Shown here: one piece after another, positions 1 through 11,500 of the stretch
Layout: the number at the start of each line of letters is the position of its first letter
Position numbering within the stretch: position 1 is the first letter of the stretch
NCBI GenBank assembly: GCA_031279515.1
Contig: JAITII010000148.1
Span: forward strand, 1 to 64,000
Length of the DNA stretch: 64,000 bases
DNA from: Deltaproteobacteria bacterium
GTDB lineage: Bacteria; Desulfobacterota; Desulfarculia; Adiutricales; Adiutricaceae
Reading direction: 5' to 3'
Notes under the pieces: generated by a model
Databases searched by the model: none
What the model saw: only the letters and a program-made list of their open reading frames with translations
What the model was told of the DNA's origin: nothing
Program-made: the position numbers and the translations under genes

Positions 1-5
1 GCTTT

Positions 6-755
6 TTGCCCAGCTCAGATATAAATGCTGACCCTGAGGTCTGGATGGTAGACCCTTCAGAAAACGGCTTTTTTTGGAATCTGGACTCCTTGCGTGCTCC
101 GCTTACGGAAAATGGTTTGACAGTCTTGAAGTCTAACTTCTGGAAAGCCTCTTGGTTCAAGAGCATCATGGAGTTTCCAGCCCCTCCGGGAGTACAACCG
201 CAGGTCATCATAACCTACCGTCTTTTTGCCCCCTGTTCTTTAGCTGAATATAACACCCTGCCTGAAGATCAAAGATTATTGGATGAAGGCTTAGACACCT
301 ACAAGCTGGAGCATGAGTACTCTCCTGATTCTGCCAGAATTGATACCCAGGGCGCCAATTTATTGCAAGTTACGGCGCAAAATCTGACGAAGAAGAAATA
401 CTATGTTTACGGCATAAACCTCTTGGAAAATGGAGTAATCAAGACATTTTTGCCAAACTCTGAATTTATCTCCACCACGGAAGTGCCTCCCAATTCCACT
501 ACCATCTTTGATTCGTCACTTTTGAGCTTTTCCGATCCCATTGAATATGTAAGGATAATAGTCACAGATTCTCCCTTTGATGTGACATTGCTAGCCCAGT
601 CGGAATATGAGAATGCCATTAGGTCAGTCAGAACTGACCTATCACCCTTAGAGGCCATGGCCCAGGGTCGCCTTGGCGGTACTCGCAGCACCGACCCGAT
701 GGCTCAGCCCAATCCCCAGTGGACCACCTCCTTATCCGCTTTTATAGGAGAATAA
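6..755 (+). CDS. DUF4384-like C-terminal domain protein, probably truncated by the left window edge
   Basis: ORF with TTG start at the edge; segment KKKYYVYGINLLENGVIKTFLPNSEF...EYVRIIVTDSPFDVTLL resembles DUF4384 (YVYLFxxxxxGxxxLLFPN...EYVxxIxxxxPFDL). Confidence 0.45.
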   Translation: MPSSDINADPEVWMVDPSENGFFWNLDSLRAPLTENGLTVLKSNFWKASWFKSIMEFPAPPGVQPQVIITYRLFAPCSLAEYNTLPEDQRLLDEGLDTYKLEHEYSPDSARIDTQGANLLQVTAQNLTKKKYYVYGINLLENGVIKTFLPNSEFISTTEVPPNSTTIFDSSLLSFSDPIEYVRIIVTDSPFDVTLLAQSEYENAIRSVRTDLSPLEAMAQGRLGGTRSTDPMAQPNPQWTTSLSAFIGE

Positions 756-1193
756 AAGCTTAGACATTTGTTGCTAGGCTAGAGGCATAAAACATGTGAC
801 CAGGTGACTTTAGAGGCTTTTAACCTATGAGCAGCTAATTGGACCGGATAATATACCCTCCAACCCATGATTGGCAGCTATCATCCACCCATTTAGAGTT
901 ATAGCAACAATATTTAGTGTTTTCTACCCATAGATTGCCCCATTGGAACAGCTATAGTGCTTGCAAATAAATAATGGTAAGTCCACAAGGAAAAGGGGAG
1001 TATCCGCAAAGGATTCTAAAAAAGAGTGCTCTTTTATCCTGAGCTATGGATACTTGCATTTTCTAAGTGCGATTTTCTAGAGCCGAAAATAAATACTGCT
1101 TGGCAAAAAGTATTTTTAGGGCAGTCTACTTAGCAACAATAGTTGGGTATTAAAAAGATATCTTCGGTGGGTAAAAATCCCTAAAAAAAAGAG

Positions 1194-1220
1194 TTGACAC
1201 GGGACAAATCATAGTATAAT
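1194..1220 (+). promoter_or_regulatory. candidate sigma70-type promoter (TTGACA-15-TATAAT)
   Basis: TTGACA at 1194-1199 and TATAAT at 1215-1220; spacing of 15 bp is short; lies upstream of the TonB receptor. Confidence 0.35.
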
Positions 1221-1754
1221 ATAGTATTGCATCAAAAAGCCCACCCCCATTATCTTCTAATTATTAATATTATTAAACATTTATTATAATTATTTCGATA
1301 TTATTTCTTTTTTAAAAGAATACAAAGTGAGTTTTTATGATAACAAAATGCAATAATATATTGTATTATAATGCTATAATATATTATATAATTATAAAAT
1401 CCTACATTTATCTTCGTGACAGTTTAAAACCCTTTCTCTATTTATTTCCCCTTTTACAGTCCCTCTTTCTTTACAGGCTCCTAAGGTTAAAAAACACTTA
1501 TAGAAGGCAAAGTATTGTTTTTAAAAACTAAGGTCTTCTATTTGAAAAAGCTAGCTTAGGGTGTTTAAGGATTTGCGGAGTTAGCCAGACAAAGGAGTTA
1601 AAGGGCTTAACTTTTTGAGGTAAGTATAGGATGCGGAGAAATTGCGCCTTAAGTATGCAAAATTTAGCTTTGGTACACAAATAAAGCCCACGAAAATTCT
1701 CTCCAGAGGCTAATCTTAAAGTAATTTTAGGTAGTCGAAAAGGGAGAATAATTT

Positions 1755-3959
1755 ATGATATTTTTAAGGAAAAAATACATTATGTCAACAAAAGCAAAGC
1801 AAAGCAAGCGTAAAATGTTCTTTTCAAAAACCTCTATTGTTCTTATGGCTTTAGTTAGCCTTGGGATTCTAAGTCTCATAGGAGGCGGAAGAGTATTGGC
1901 ACAGAGTGATATGCCAAGGCATGTGCTAGACCCCATACTGGTAACAGCTAACCGCATAATCCAGGAGTTAATGGACGTACCAATAACTGTTAATGTAGTA
2001 ACATCAGAAGATCTTGAACGGGAACCGGCAGCTACCATAGCGGATGTGCTGCGAAATCTTCCAGGAATCAATCTTAATGAATCAGGGTCGGCGAAAGTTG
2101 GTGCTCCTGAAATATCTATTAGAGGCGAGAGCAGCGCGCGTACACTAATTTTTATCAACGGAGTAAAGCTAGCCGATAAAGAAAACTCTGATCCATCGGT
2201 AATGATAGATCTTAGCCAGGTTGAGCGCATTGAGGTTATAAAAGGGCCTGCCTCTGTGCTCTACGGTTCCGAGGCAATAGGAGGCGTAATAAATATTATA
2301 ACTAAAAAAGCAGGTGACAAGCCCATAGGGTTTTCCACAACAACAGTTTATGATTCCTCAAACGAAAGCTTGGATATCCAAGCTGCAATTTTTGGAAGAT
2401 ACAAAGGTTTTAATTATCGATTTAGTGCAAGCGGCATAAATGCAAAAGATAGACATGTTCCAAAAGATTCTGTAGATGGGAGCACGGCTTATAATAGTAA
2501 CTTCCGCAATAGATATTATTTAGCTCAAGTCGGATACGATTGGGGTGACAACAGCTTTTCTTTACAAGCTGACATGTATAAAAATTATACAAGATACGCT
2601 TTAACTGGCTCTACGTCAATAAGAAATGGTTCATTTATGTGGTTGGATCCTAACGATAGGAAAACCATAATAGCGAATCTTGTTTTAAGAGATCTTACAA
2701 GCAGGCTAAAAAGACTTAATATCACCGCCTCTTATCAGATCTATAAAAGAAATATGGTTACGGATAGGACAACGCCAGGGTCCAGCGCAACCTCTTACAT
2801 GCTTGGAGAAGTTATAACTGATCAAAGACAATTATCATTTTCAGCTCTAAGCGAATGGGATTTTAATAGACATTACCTTACGGCTGGCATTGAATACGAA
2901 GGTGACGATCTAAGGGTTACTAATCAAGGAAATCCTTATAATCCTAACAGGCCAAAAACTGTTTCACATGCAAAAGTACGACAAAATACTATAGGCATCT
3001 TCGCACAGGACGAATGGAGTTTAACCAATGTATTGAAAGCAACTCTAGGGGCTAGATTTAGCTACATAGAGGGTAAAGTAAAGCACCTAGACGGTTCGTA
3101 CATTGATAGACGCTCAACTGACCATAGTGATACCAACCTTGTTGGCAGCGTGGGGCTAGTATATAGAGGAATTAATAATCTTGCTTTAAGAGGACAGTTC
3201 TCTCAAGGGTACCGTTATCCGTCAACAAGACAGCTTTATACTGGAAATAGCGCTCATGGAGTTGGCACCTTTTATTATCCCAACCCGGACTTGAAACCAG
3301 AAACATCAAATAGCTTTGAAATTGGCGCACGTTATCTCGGTGATAACTGGGATATAGATTTTGCGCTTTTTTATACCAAAAGCAAAAATTTCATAAATTC
3401 AGTGTCTGCCTCGCTAAATACTATGGGAAATTTTGCCACATATATAAATGCTGGCCAGGCCACTACATATGGGGCCGAGTTATCAATAAGTTATAATCAT
3501 AAGTTTAATGACGTATCTCTTATGCCATACGGATGGGCTTCTATTATTAGAAGGAAGTTAACTTTGACAGAGGGAGTAGATAAAGGGAAAAGCACTTCAC
3601 ACACCGATCTCCCTCCCTTGGAGGGCAGGTTAGGTGTTAAATTTGATATGCCATTTAGTGGAAGCAATCATTTTTACGGTGATCTATTCGTAATGGCGGC
3701 TGTAAGAACTAAGGACAATTTCAGTGCAGATGCATCTGATATTACTGCATCATCAACTATCTTGGATGAGCCAGTAATACATGAAGCCTGGCAGACTTTA
3801 AATCTTACTTTGGGTGTCCAAGGTGGGGAGCAATACAAGTACAATTTATCATTAAGCTTTAGAAATATTTTTAACCAGTCGTATATAATGGCCAGAGGGA
3901 GGTCGACTCTCCCTGAGCCAGGTTTTCACGTGGTATTGGGTGCCGGGATAGAATTTTAA
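1755..3959 (+). CDS. TonB-dependent outer membrane receptor
   Basis: Signal-like N-terminus, TonB-box-like region and plug (DPILVTANRIIQELMDVPITVNVVTSEDLE; IEVIKGPASVLYGSEAIGGVINIITKK), beta-barrel composition, C-terminal Phe. Start may be ATG at 1782. Confidence 0.93.
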   Translation: MIFLRKKYIMSTKAKQSKRKMFFSKTSIVLMALVSLGILSLIGGGRVLAQSDMPRHVLDPILVTANRIIQELMDVPITVNVVTSEDLEREPAATIADVLRNLPGINLNESGSAKVGAPEISIRGESSARTLIFINGVKLADKENSDPSVMIDLSQVERIEVIKGPASVLYGSEAIGGVINIITKKAGDKPIGFSTTTVYDSSNESLDIQAAIFGRYKGFNYRFSASGINAKDRHVPKDSVDGSTAYNSNFRNRYYLAQVGYDWGDNSFSLQADMYKNYTRYALTGSTSIRNGSFMWLDPNDRKTIIANLVLRDLTSRLKRLNITASYQIYKRNMVTDRTTPGSSATSYMLGEVITDQRQLSFSALSEWDFNRHYLTAGIEYEGDDLRVTNQGNPYNPNRPKTVSHAKVRQNTIGIFAQDEWSLTNVLKATLGARFSYIEGKVKHLDGSYIDRRSTDHSDTNLVGSVGLVYRGINNLALRGQFSQGYRYPSTRQLYTGNSAHGVGTFYYPNPDLKPETSNSFEIGARYLGDNWDIDFALFYTKSKNFINSVSASLNTMGNFATYINAGQATTYGAELSISYNHKFNDVSLMPYGWASIIRRKLTLTEGVDKGKSTSHTDLPPLEGRLGVKFDMPFSGSNHFYGDLFVMAAVRTKDNFSADASDITASSTILDEPVIHEAWQTLNLTLGVQGGEQYKYNLSLSFRNIFNQSYIMARGRSTLPEPGFHVVLGAGIEF

Positions 3960-4004
3960 ATATTGCCAAAAACACCCTCTTTAAAAGTTAGAGGAGCGTT
4001 TTTA

Positions 4005-4043
4005 AGTGAGGTTAGGGAGCACTCCTTGGCCTCACTTTTTTTT
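4005..4043 (+). terminator. Rho-independent terminator after the TonB receptor
   Basis: AGTGAGG...CCTCACT stem followed by a T tract. Confidence 0.75.
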
Positions 4044-5323
4044 GTGTTTTTTAGCCGAACCCCTAAAAAATGATTGTGCAATGCCCCTTATGACTTCAAA
4101 GCTTATTAACTTATCTTAGCTCTTAAAGTCTTACTATTTTTAATTTTACATGCTGACAAATGGGGGAAAGTAGTTAGGTAACTATAACCAAACGAACCTG
4201 ACTTATCTCCCTTTTTTGTCATCAAATCTTTGCCTCATCCTTTGGTTACTTTAGGTTTTTGTACGTACCATCAGGGGTCTTGACAGAAAGCTCTATATGT
4301 AATATATTTTCTATGCTAGCTGTCGCAACAACTTTTTTTGTTTATCGATGCGGAAAGCCTTTTGCATGCCAAGTTTTTATAAATCCTTGAATTGTTTCTT
4401 TGTTATTAATATAGAAAATCACGAAATTATTTAGGATGCTTAGATATACCAATGATATTATGGGCCTATCTTGTCTTTAGAATAGACCTTTTTAGCGATT
4501 TTTATAGGCTGTTAGTGGATAAAACTGGTTCTCTAAATTGAAAATCTAATAGTTCGTGAAGGTAGTGTTAATTTTTCGCTAATGAAGTCCCTCCTAGTAA
4601 TTAAACCTAAGGTTTTACTTTAAGCTTGGCTTTACAAGATTTTATCCTTATTTTTTCCAAAAGCAGCAAGCAGCGTTGCTTAAATTTTTGATAATATAAT
4701 CAGCATTTTTCACTATTTTATTCACCTAGTTTTGATAAATTTATCTCAGTTATAAATTTAATTTTTTGTACTATATATTTTATCATCTTTCAGCATATTT
4801 TTTGTATAGTTATTTAGTTTGTAAAAATTTTTTTACATTTTTTGTAGATTCATTTTTTTGCTCTTTCTCGTTTTTTTCGCTTTTTCTACCCTTTTAGCCC
4901 CTTTATTGCCGTTTTTCTCTTTTTTTCTACACTTATAGCGGCTCTATCTCCTTTTTTCGCTAGAGCTTTTATTTTTCCTGTTTGCAAGCCGTGACATCTT
5001 AAATAGCTGCTCCATTAGCCTGGGGTTTTCTTATCTTACTTTCTAACCTTTTTTAGCCTTTCCCTTCCCACTGGTCCAGGTACTTCAGATTGCTTGTTAT
5101 CCTCCCTTAGAGGGGCCCTTCCTAGCTGGCACAATCCGTCTTTTTCGTGTTTCTAAGCTTTTATATTTCCACATCTTGGGCTCTTAGTATGATTTTAGAC
5201 ATATAACTAGACAGTACCTTATACTCTACCCTTCTTTCTTTCATTCCCACTAATATTAAGCTATACTGTTTTTTAAAGTTTTTTCTAATCTTATTAATCC
5301 TATACATTTGCGGGTTTTTTCTC

Positions 5324-5572
5324 ATGGTAAAACCACTGCCATACAATCAAATATTAGACACAATTTTAAATATTGCTGCTGATAGTTTGAACCTGAGACC
5401 ACACCAGTTAGGTGCTGACAGAGCCGTCTTGGAATTCGGAGTTTCTCAGTCTGACATTAAGCGTTTCGTAAGTCTGGTAAATTCCAGTTTTAACATACAC
5501 TTGGACGAGGACTGGATCTCTTCCAAGGGCCCCACTTATGCCGCCCTGGCTCAGGAAATCAGCCAGCGTCTA
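5324..5572 (+). other. N-terminal carrier-protein-like domain without the expected Ser
   Basis: Helical ACP-like sequence ...LEFGVSQSDIKRFVSLVN...; position of the LGLDS Ser reads Q (CAG 5447-5449). Confidence 0.5.
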
Positions 5573-8500
5573 GAAGTTATAAAAGAAACCCCTCCAGAGC
5601 CCCAGGCTAAAGAACCTTTGCCTGCCCCAGCCCCTTTAAGCCCTTTAGAGCTTCTGGGTCAGCAGATGGAGACCATGTACTCTCTCTTCAAGGCCCAGTG
5701 GGTCCAGCTGGGAGGCGATACTAATAAGCTGCCCTTAACCCCTAATGTAAAGCCCGAAGCTACCGTAAAAAAGTCTTTGAGCCAGGATTTTACCCCTTTT
5801 ACCCTACCTCTGAAACATTCCTTGCCTTTAAAGCTTACCCCACTGCAGGAAAACTTTGTCTCAGAGCTGGTAAAGCGCCTTAAAAACCGCACTCGCGCTT
5901 CCAGGGCGGCCTTTGAAAACTCCCCTTTGGCCAAGGTACCGGAACCCTTGAAGGCCGCAGAAATTTTGGCAGAGCTCAATGCTCCGGTGGTGAAGCATTC
6001 AGCAGGGGTGCATTTTCTGGACCTGGACGGCAATGATTTTTTAGATTTCTCCCTGGAGATGGGCTATTTAGGGCATCATCCCTCTTTTGTTACAGAGGCA
6101 ATTAGCGAGCGCTTAGAGAGGGGTTTTGGTGAAGGCCCTTTTAGCGACGCTGCGGCTTTAGCCTCTGAAAAGACCCGTTTTTTAGCCGGGGACGGAAGAT
6201 TGGCCTTTTTTGGCACGGAAGACGTTGCCATGAGGGTGGCCATCATGCTCTCCCGTCTGGCCTCTGGACGGAAGACAGTGGCAGTCTTTTCATCTCATTC
6301 TCCTGGGATCTACGACCACCTGGGCCTCTGCGCTGATGAGCACAGGCTGGCTAAATTCGGCTTGGAGGCCAGTGGTAATTCCGGTTTTGTCCTTTTGGAG
6401 TACGGCAGGGAGTCCTCCTTGGCCCAACTCATGGACCTTAGCCCACATTTGGCAGCTGTGATTGCCGAGCCTGTCCACAGTAGGGATTTAAGGTTCCAAT
6501 CCCCCCGCTATCTGGGGCGCATCCGCCGCATCACCCAGGACAAGAAGGTGGCTATGATCCTGGACGAGACCGTCTTGGGCCCCGCTTTCTTACCCGGTGG
6601 GGTAGGAGGCTATCTGGGGGTCCAACCCGACCTAGCTGTTTACGGCTCAACTCTGAGCTCCGGGATCCCCTTGGGGATTGTTTGCGGCCTTCCCCAATAC
6701 CTTGAGGTCTTAGAGTCCAGTGCCGGGGTAGATGCCCACTGTCTATCCACCCCTGCCCATCCCTTGGCCCTGGCAGCTCTCTCTGCCTCATTGGGCCATT
6801 TGGCTTTAAGGGGCGAACAGATTTTCCAAAGGACAACAAAACTCAATCAAAGTATCTTTTTAAAGCTCAACCTATGGTTCCAGGAAAAGGAAGTACCTTT
6901 AGCGTTTAAGACCTTTGGGCCCTATTTTGTCTTAGAGCCTATCCTAAATGACGATAGCCTAAGGCCTTTAGAGTTGGAGCTTTTTTATCTCTTACTCGTG
7001 GAAGGTAATATCTTTCCCGGCTCCCTCTCCCACAGGGTACCAGGGGCTTTAAGGGTCATGAATATTGCCGAGCCTCATGGGCGGGAAGACGGGCAGTTTT
7101 TCTACAATACGGTCATTAAGAGCATCCTTTCCTTAAGGGAAGGCGGCTTTCCTTTTAGCCTATCCAAAAAGGGGAGCCCTCTTTTAAAAAGTGTGACAGG
7201 ACCCAATCTACAAGTCATTTCAAGTTACGCCAAAGAGGGAGGCCAAGACGGGGCCCACGAGGTCTTGGCCTTTAAGCTGGACCGGAAACCCAATATTTTA
7301 AACCTTAAAGACGCCCTCTCTGAGCTTACGGCCAGGTGCGAGGCTTTAAATAATTCGTTCTATTTTTCCCAGGGAGGTCTTGCGCACTCTTATCTGGAGG
7401 ATGAGGCACCTTTCAGGTTGGAGTTCGTAAGGGATTTTGCCTCTGAAACCCATGAGGATGCGGTAAAGGACTTTTTAAAGAACTACGACCTCTCTAAGGC
7501 ACCCCTGTGCCATGCCGGCCTCATAGAAAGAGGGGACCACTTTATCTTTGTCCTAGATTCCCTAGAAGGGATCATAGACAGGGAGAGCTTGAAGATCTTA
7601 GTAGAGGATCTAAATGTCCTCATGCTGAGAAAGCCTCAGCTCCCCATCCGCGCACAGGAAAGCGATGCCAAAAGGGACAGTGAGCTCTATTTAGACCAAA
7701 AGGACCCTGATGGCAAGACCCAGAGGCAACTGAGCCTGGAATACTGGCTGGGAGAACTTAAAAGCGGCTCCTATGGGCATTTCCCCTTGGATAATCCCCT
7801 TTTAAAAAACTCACCCTTGCGCCGCTCTTTATACCAGCGGATAGGCGGGGCCCCCTTGGAAAAATGTCGAGGCAAGATTAAAGAGCTGGGCATAAGCCCG
7901 GAGCTCTTTTACCTGGGCGCCTTAGGTCTTACCTTGAAGCATTTTTCCCCTGACTTTCAAAGCTTTGTGGTGGGAAGGAATGTAGACGGAAGACCTTCTC
8001 AGAAATCTTTGGAGGCTGTGGGTAACTTTTCCCGCATAGTACCCATGGTGCTAAAGGATCCTTCTCCAACTGCTGCCTACCTCCAGGAATTGGCCAATTC
8101 CTATGAGAGGGCAAGTAAATTTTCCGCTCAAAGCGCTAAGGAAATAGCAAATGCTTTTGGGAAAAATTTCATCGAGACCCAACTTTCTTATGAGAAAATT
8201 GACCCGGAACTTTTATCCTGGCCCAATGTCAAGGCCTCCTATCTTCCGGTTCCACCTCCTATAACTAGCGCCTATTTGGATCTGCGCCTTTCTGAAGAAA
8301 CAAATTTCATCCACTTCTATGCCACAAGTTCCGAGGCCATAAGCCTCAAATCCGCCAAGAATTTTAGTGAGCATTTTGCCGCAGCCATGGAAGAGTTGGC
8401 TAAGGTAACAGCCACTATTACAATGAGAGCTCTCTACCCCAAAAAAGAGCCAGGTGCGCAAATAGCTAGGCCGGAACCTGTAATAGAGCCTTCCCCCCTT

Positions 8501-11500
8501 GCGCCTAAAGAGGCCAAAACGTCCGCGCCTCTTGGAATAGAAGCTTTGGCTTTAAGCCAAGAACTACTGGAAGAAACAGGCAAAAGGATAGAGCCTTCAA
8601 TAGATCCCTTTGCCAAGAGCGGCCAAATCGATGAGGAAGATGTAAGTGAGATAAAAAAGATCTTTGGAACGCAAGGTATTGTAGAAGTCTTACCCCTGGC
8701 ACCTGGCCAGAAAGGGTATTTGGGTCCCAGGCGCTTTGCTATTAACCCGGTTTCCTTTGTAGAATCCAGGCGCGCAGTCTTGGAAGAAGTTCCGGATATA
8801 AATGATTTAACTACTAAGCTTTCTAAGTTTTTGCAAAAGGAAGATTGCGCGCGTTTGCGCCTTTTTAAAGGAAAAGGCAGTTACAATGTCTTAGTTTCAG
8901 ATGTCCCATTGGTGCGTGACATCTTTTCTGTAGAAGATATCTCCTCGCTTAGCCTATTGGAAAAAGAAAAGCATATCTCTAAGGTAATCACACAATTTGC
9001 CGAAGATTTAGAGCTTCCGCCCAATTTAATAAAAAATGTTCCCCCTTTAAAGCTGCGGCTTTTTAAACTGGAAGAAAATTTAAGTGAGCTCTTACTTTCT
9101 ACAAACGTGGTGGCCATTGACGCCAAAAGCGCTAAGTTACTTTTGGAGTTCCTCTTAGATAATAGCGATAAAGACTATGAGGGGCCAGGATTAGCACAAG
9201 TTATAGAGAAGATTTTAAATTGCCCTGACAAAGAGAACCAGACGAAATACTGGGAAAAAGTCCTTAAAGAGCCCTGCGCTGCTAACCGCATCCCCAGACG
9301 CGGAACTTTGAAAGAGGCCCCGCGTGTCCTTACAGTATCCATGCGGCTAAGGCCTGACTTTACGGCTGTATTACGAAAAGCTGCCAGCCGCGAAAAAGTG
9401 TCTATGGAGGTATACGTTACCGGAATTTTTGCGGTACTACTTTCCAGGGTTAGCTTATCGGAAAAAGTCTCTTTGGGACGGAAATATTCCGGATTAAATT
9501 CCATAGGGCTCCCATCTGCCTTTGGTCCCTTTAGTGTGGATCTGCCAATAGTCTTAAATGTTCCCTGGGAGGGGACTTTTTCGGAACTTTTAGCTTCAAT
9601 AAATAGGCTGGAAGGGCAGGCCAAGGAAAAGGACCTTTTAGGGAGAATGGAACTAGCTGTGCTTTCTTCCTTGGGTCCCGATGTCATCACCCATACCCTT
9701 TCATATCTTAAGCCCAGTAACAATTCCAGGATAAAAAGGATAAAGGAGCTAGGCTCTCCCGGGCCCCACAGCTTGGTCTTAGATGTGAGGGACGGGGCCG
9801 ATATCTGCGAATTTAACTTCGTCTACCAGAGGTCACTTTTTGAGCCCTGGCAGGTGGAGGTCCTCTGTCAGAGCTATTACAATTTATTAAAAGATGCTGC
9901 GGAAAATCCTGGGGCTACCTTAGGATCTTTGAGGTTATCCGAGCCTGACCAGGATCTTTCCCTGGTGCGGCAGAATAACGCAAGACCAGTCAAGTATGAA
10001 AGTCAGTCTGTAGTGGATCTCTTCCGCCGGGCCATGAGTTCCAATAAAAATGGCGTAGCAGTAATTTTAGATGATTTTTCCCAGAGCTATGAAGACTTGG
10101 AAAATGAAAGCGAAAAGTTTGCGGCCCAATTAAAGGCAGCAGGTTTTGGGCCGGGTTCTAGGGTAGCTTTAATCTTTGGGGATACCCCGCCGGAGTATCC
10201 GGGGATCTTACTTGGGATCTTCAAAAGCGGGGCCATGGCCGTGCCCTTGTCCTCTAATATAGATACTTTGACCTTGGAAAAGCTCTTAATAGACAGTAAG
10301 CCGGGTCTAATTATCTGCGAAGAGCGCATGCCGGAAAACCTTTTAGGCGCTGTTAATTTGATAGGTGATACCCCAATAGTTGACCCTAAGGGGAACTTTT
10401 TAAAGGGCGGGGACCAGGGGGTCATGGGTTTTTCCAAGATCTCCGGGCACTTTATCAAAAGGGAGAGGGATAGGGTGCTCCTATCACCTGATTCTCCGGC
10501 CTATATTGTCTACGTTTCCGGCATTCTTTTAGGTAAGACCAATCCCTCCCAGGGACCTAGGGGGGTAATGGTGAGCCATAGGGCACTTTCCAACCAATTG
10601 TCCTGGGCAGGCGATCTTTTAGATATCGCCCCAGGAGATGTCCAGAGCTCTTATGCCCCCACATCTTCCGACGTATCTTTGATGGAGATCTTAGTGCCTT
10701 TGACCAGGGGGGCAACGCTACTATTATTAAGTTCCAGTCACCACAAAGATGACGAGAGCTTATGGGAGACTATCCACAGCCATAAGGTGAGCTCTCTTTC
10801 CCTTCCTTTAAGGAAATTGCGGCAATATGTCACCCGCCATTCCCTCTACGGCCTTAAGACTATTTTAACCTGGGGGAGGGGCCTTTCCGGGGATAATATC
10901 CAGGAGCTCATCAGGGGCAATAATTCCTGCAGAATAATAAACTGTTACGGGCAACCGGAATGCACGGTAACGGCCCTAGCTGAAGCCGCACACCCGGGAA
11001 TTTTACCTGAGACTATGGGTAGGCCCGTTCCCAACTGCCCCTCCTATATCCTAGATAAGGAAAAAAGGCTCTTGCCCGCTGGGTTTCCCGGAGAGCTCCA
11101 CGTGGGAGGAACCCAGGTGGCCATGGGTTACGACCATATGGAAGATGAGACTGCCAGGGCCTTTATCCCCGATCCCTTTGCCTCCCTGTCACCTCCGGAA
11201 TACCGGGCTTCCAAGCTCTTTAAGACTGGGATCTTAGCCTCCCGTCGCCCGGACGGAAGGATTGACTACATGGGCCGTGCCGGTGATGTTATAGAGATGC
11301 GCGGCATTGTCATACCAGTTTCCGAGGTGGAACGGACACTCCTGGGAGCCAGGGGCGTCTTAGAGGCCTTAGTCGTTAAAAGGGAAGACTACATTAGCTA
11401 TTTCGAGCCTTATTTGGCTGCCTACCTTACGGTATCTTCCCGTATATCCAAGGCGGAAATTAAAAGCTATTTAGAAGCCCACCTGCCGGCCTATGCAGTA

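Noticed and set aside
1337-1531. 64-aa plus-strand ORF
   Set aside because: AT-rich low-complexity sequence in a promoter-like region; no coding signature.
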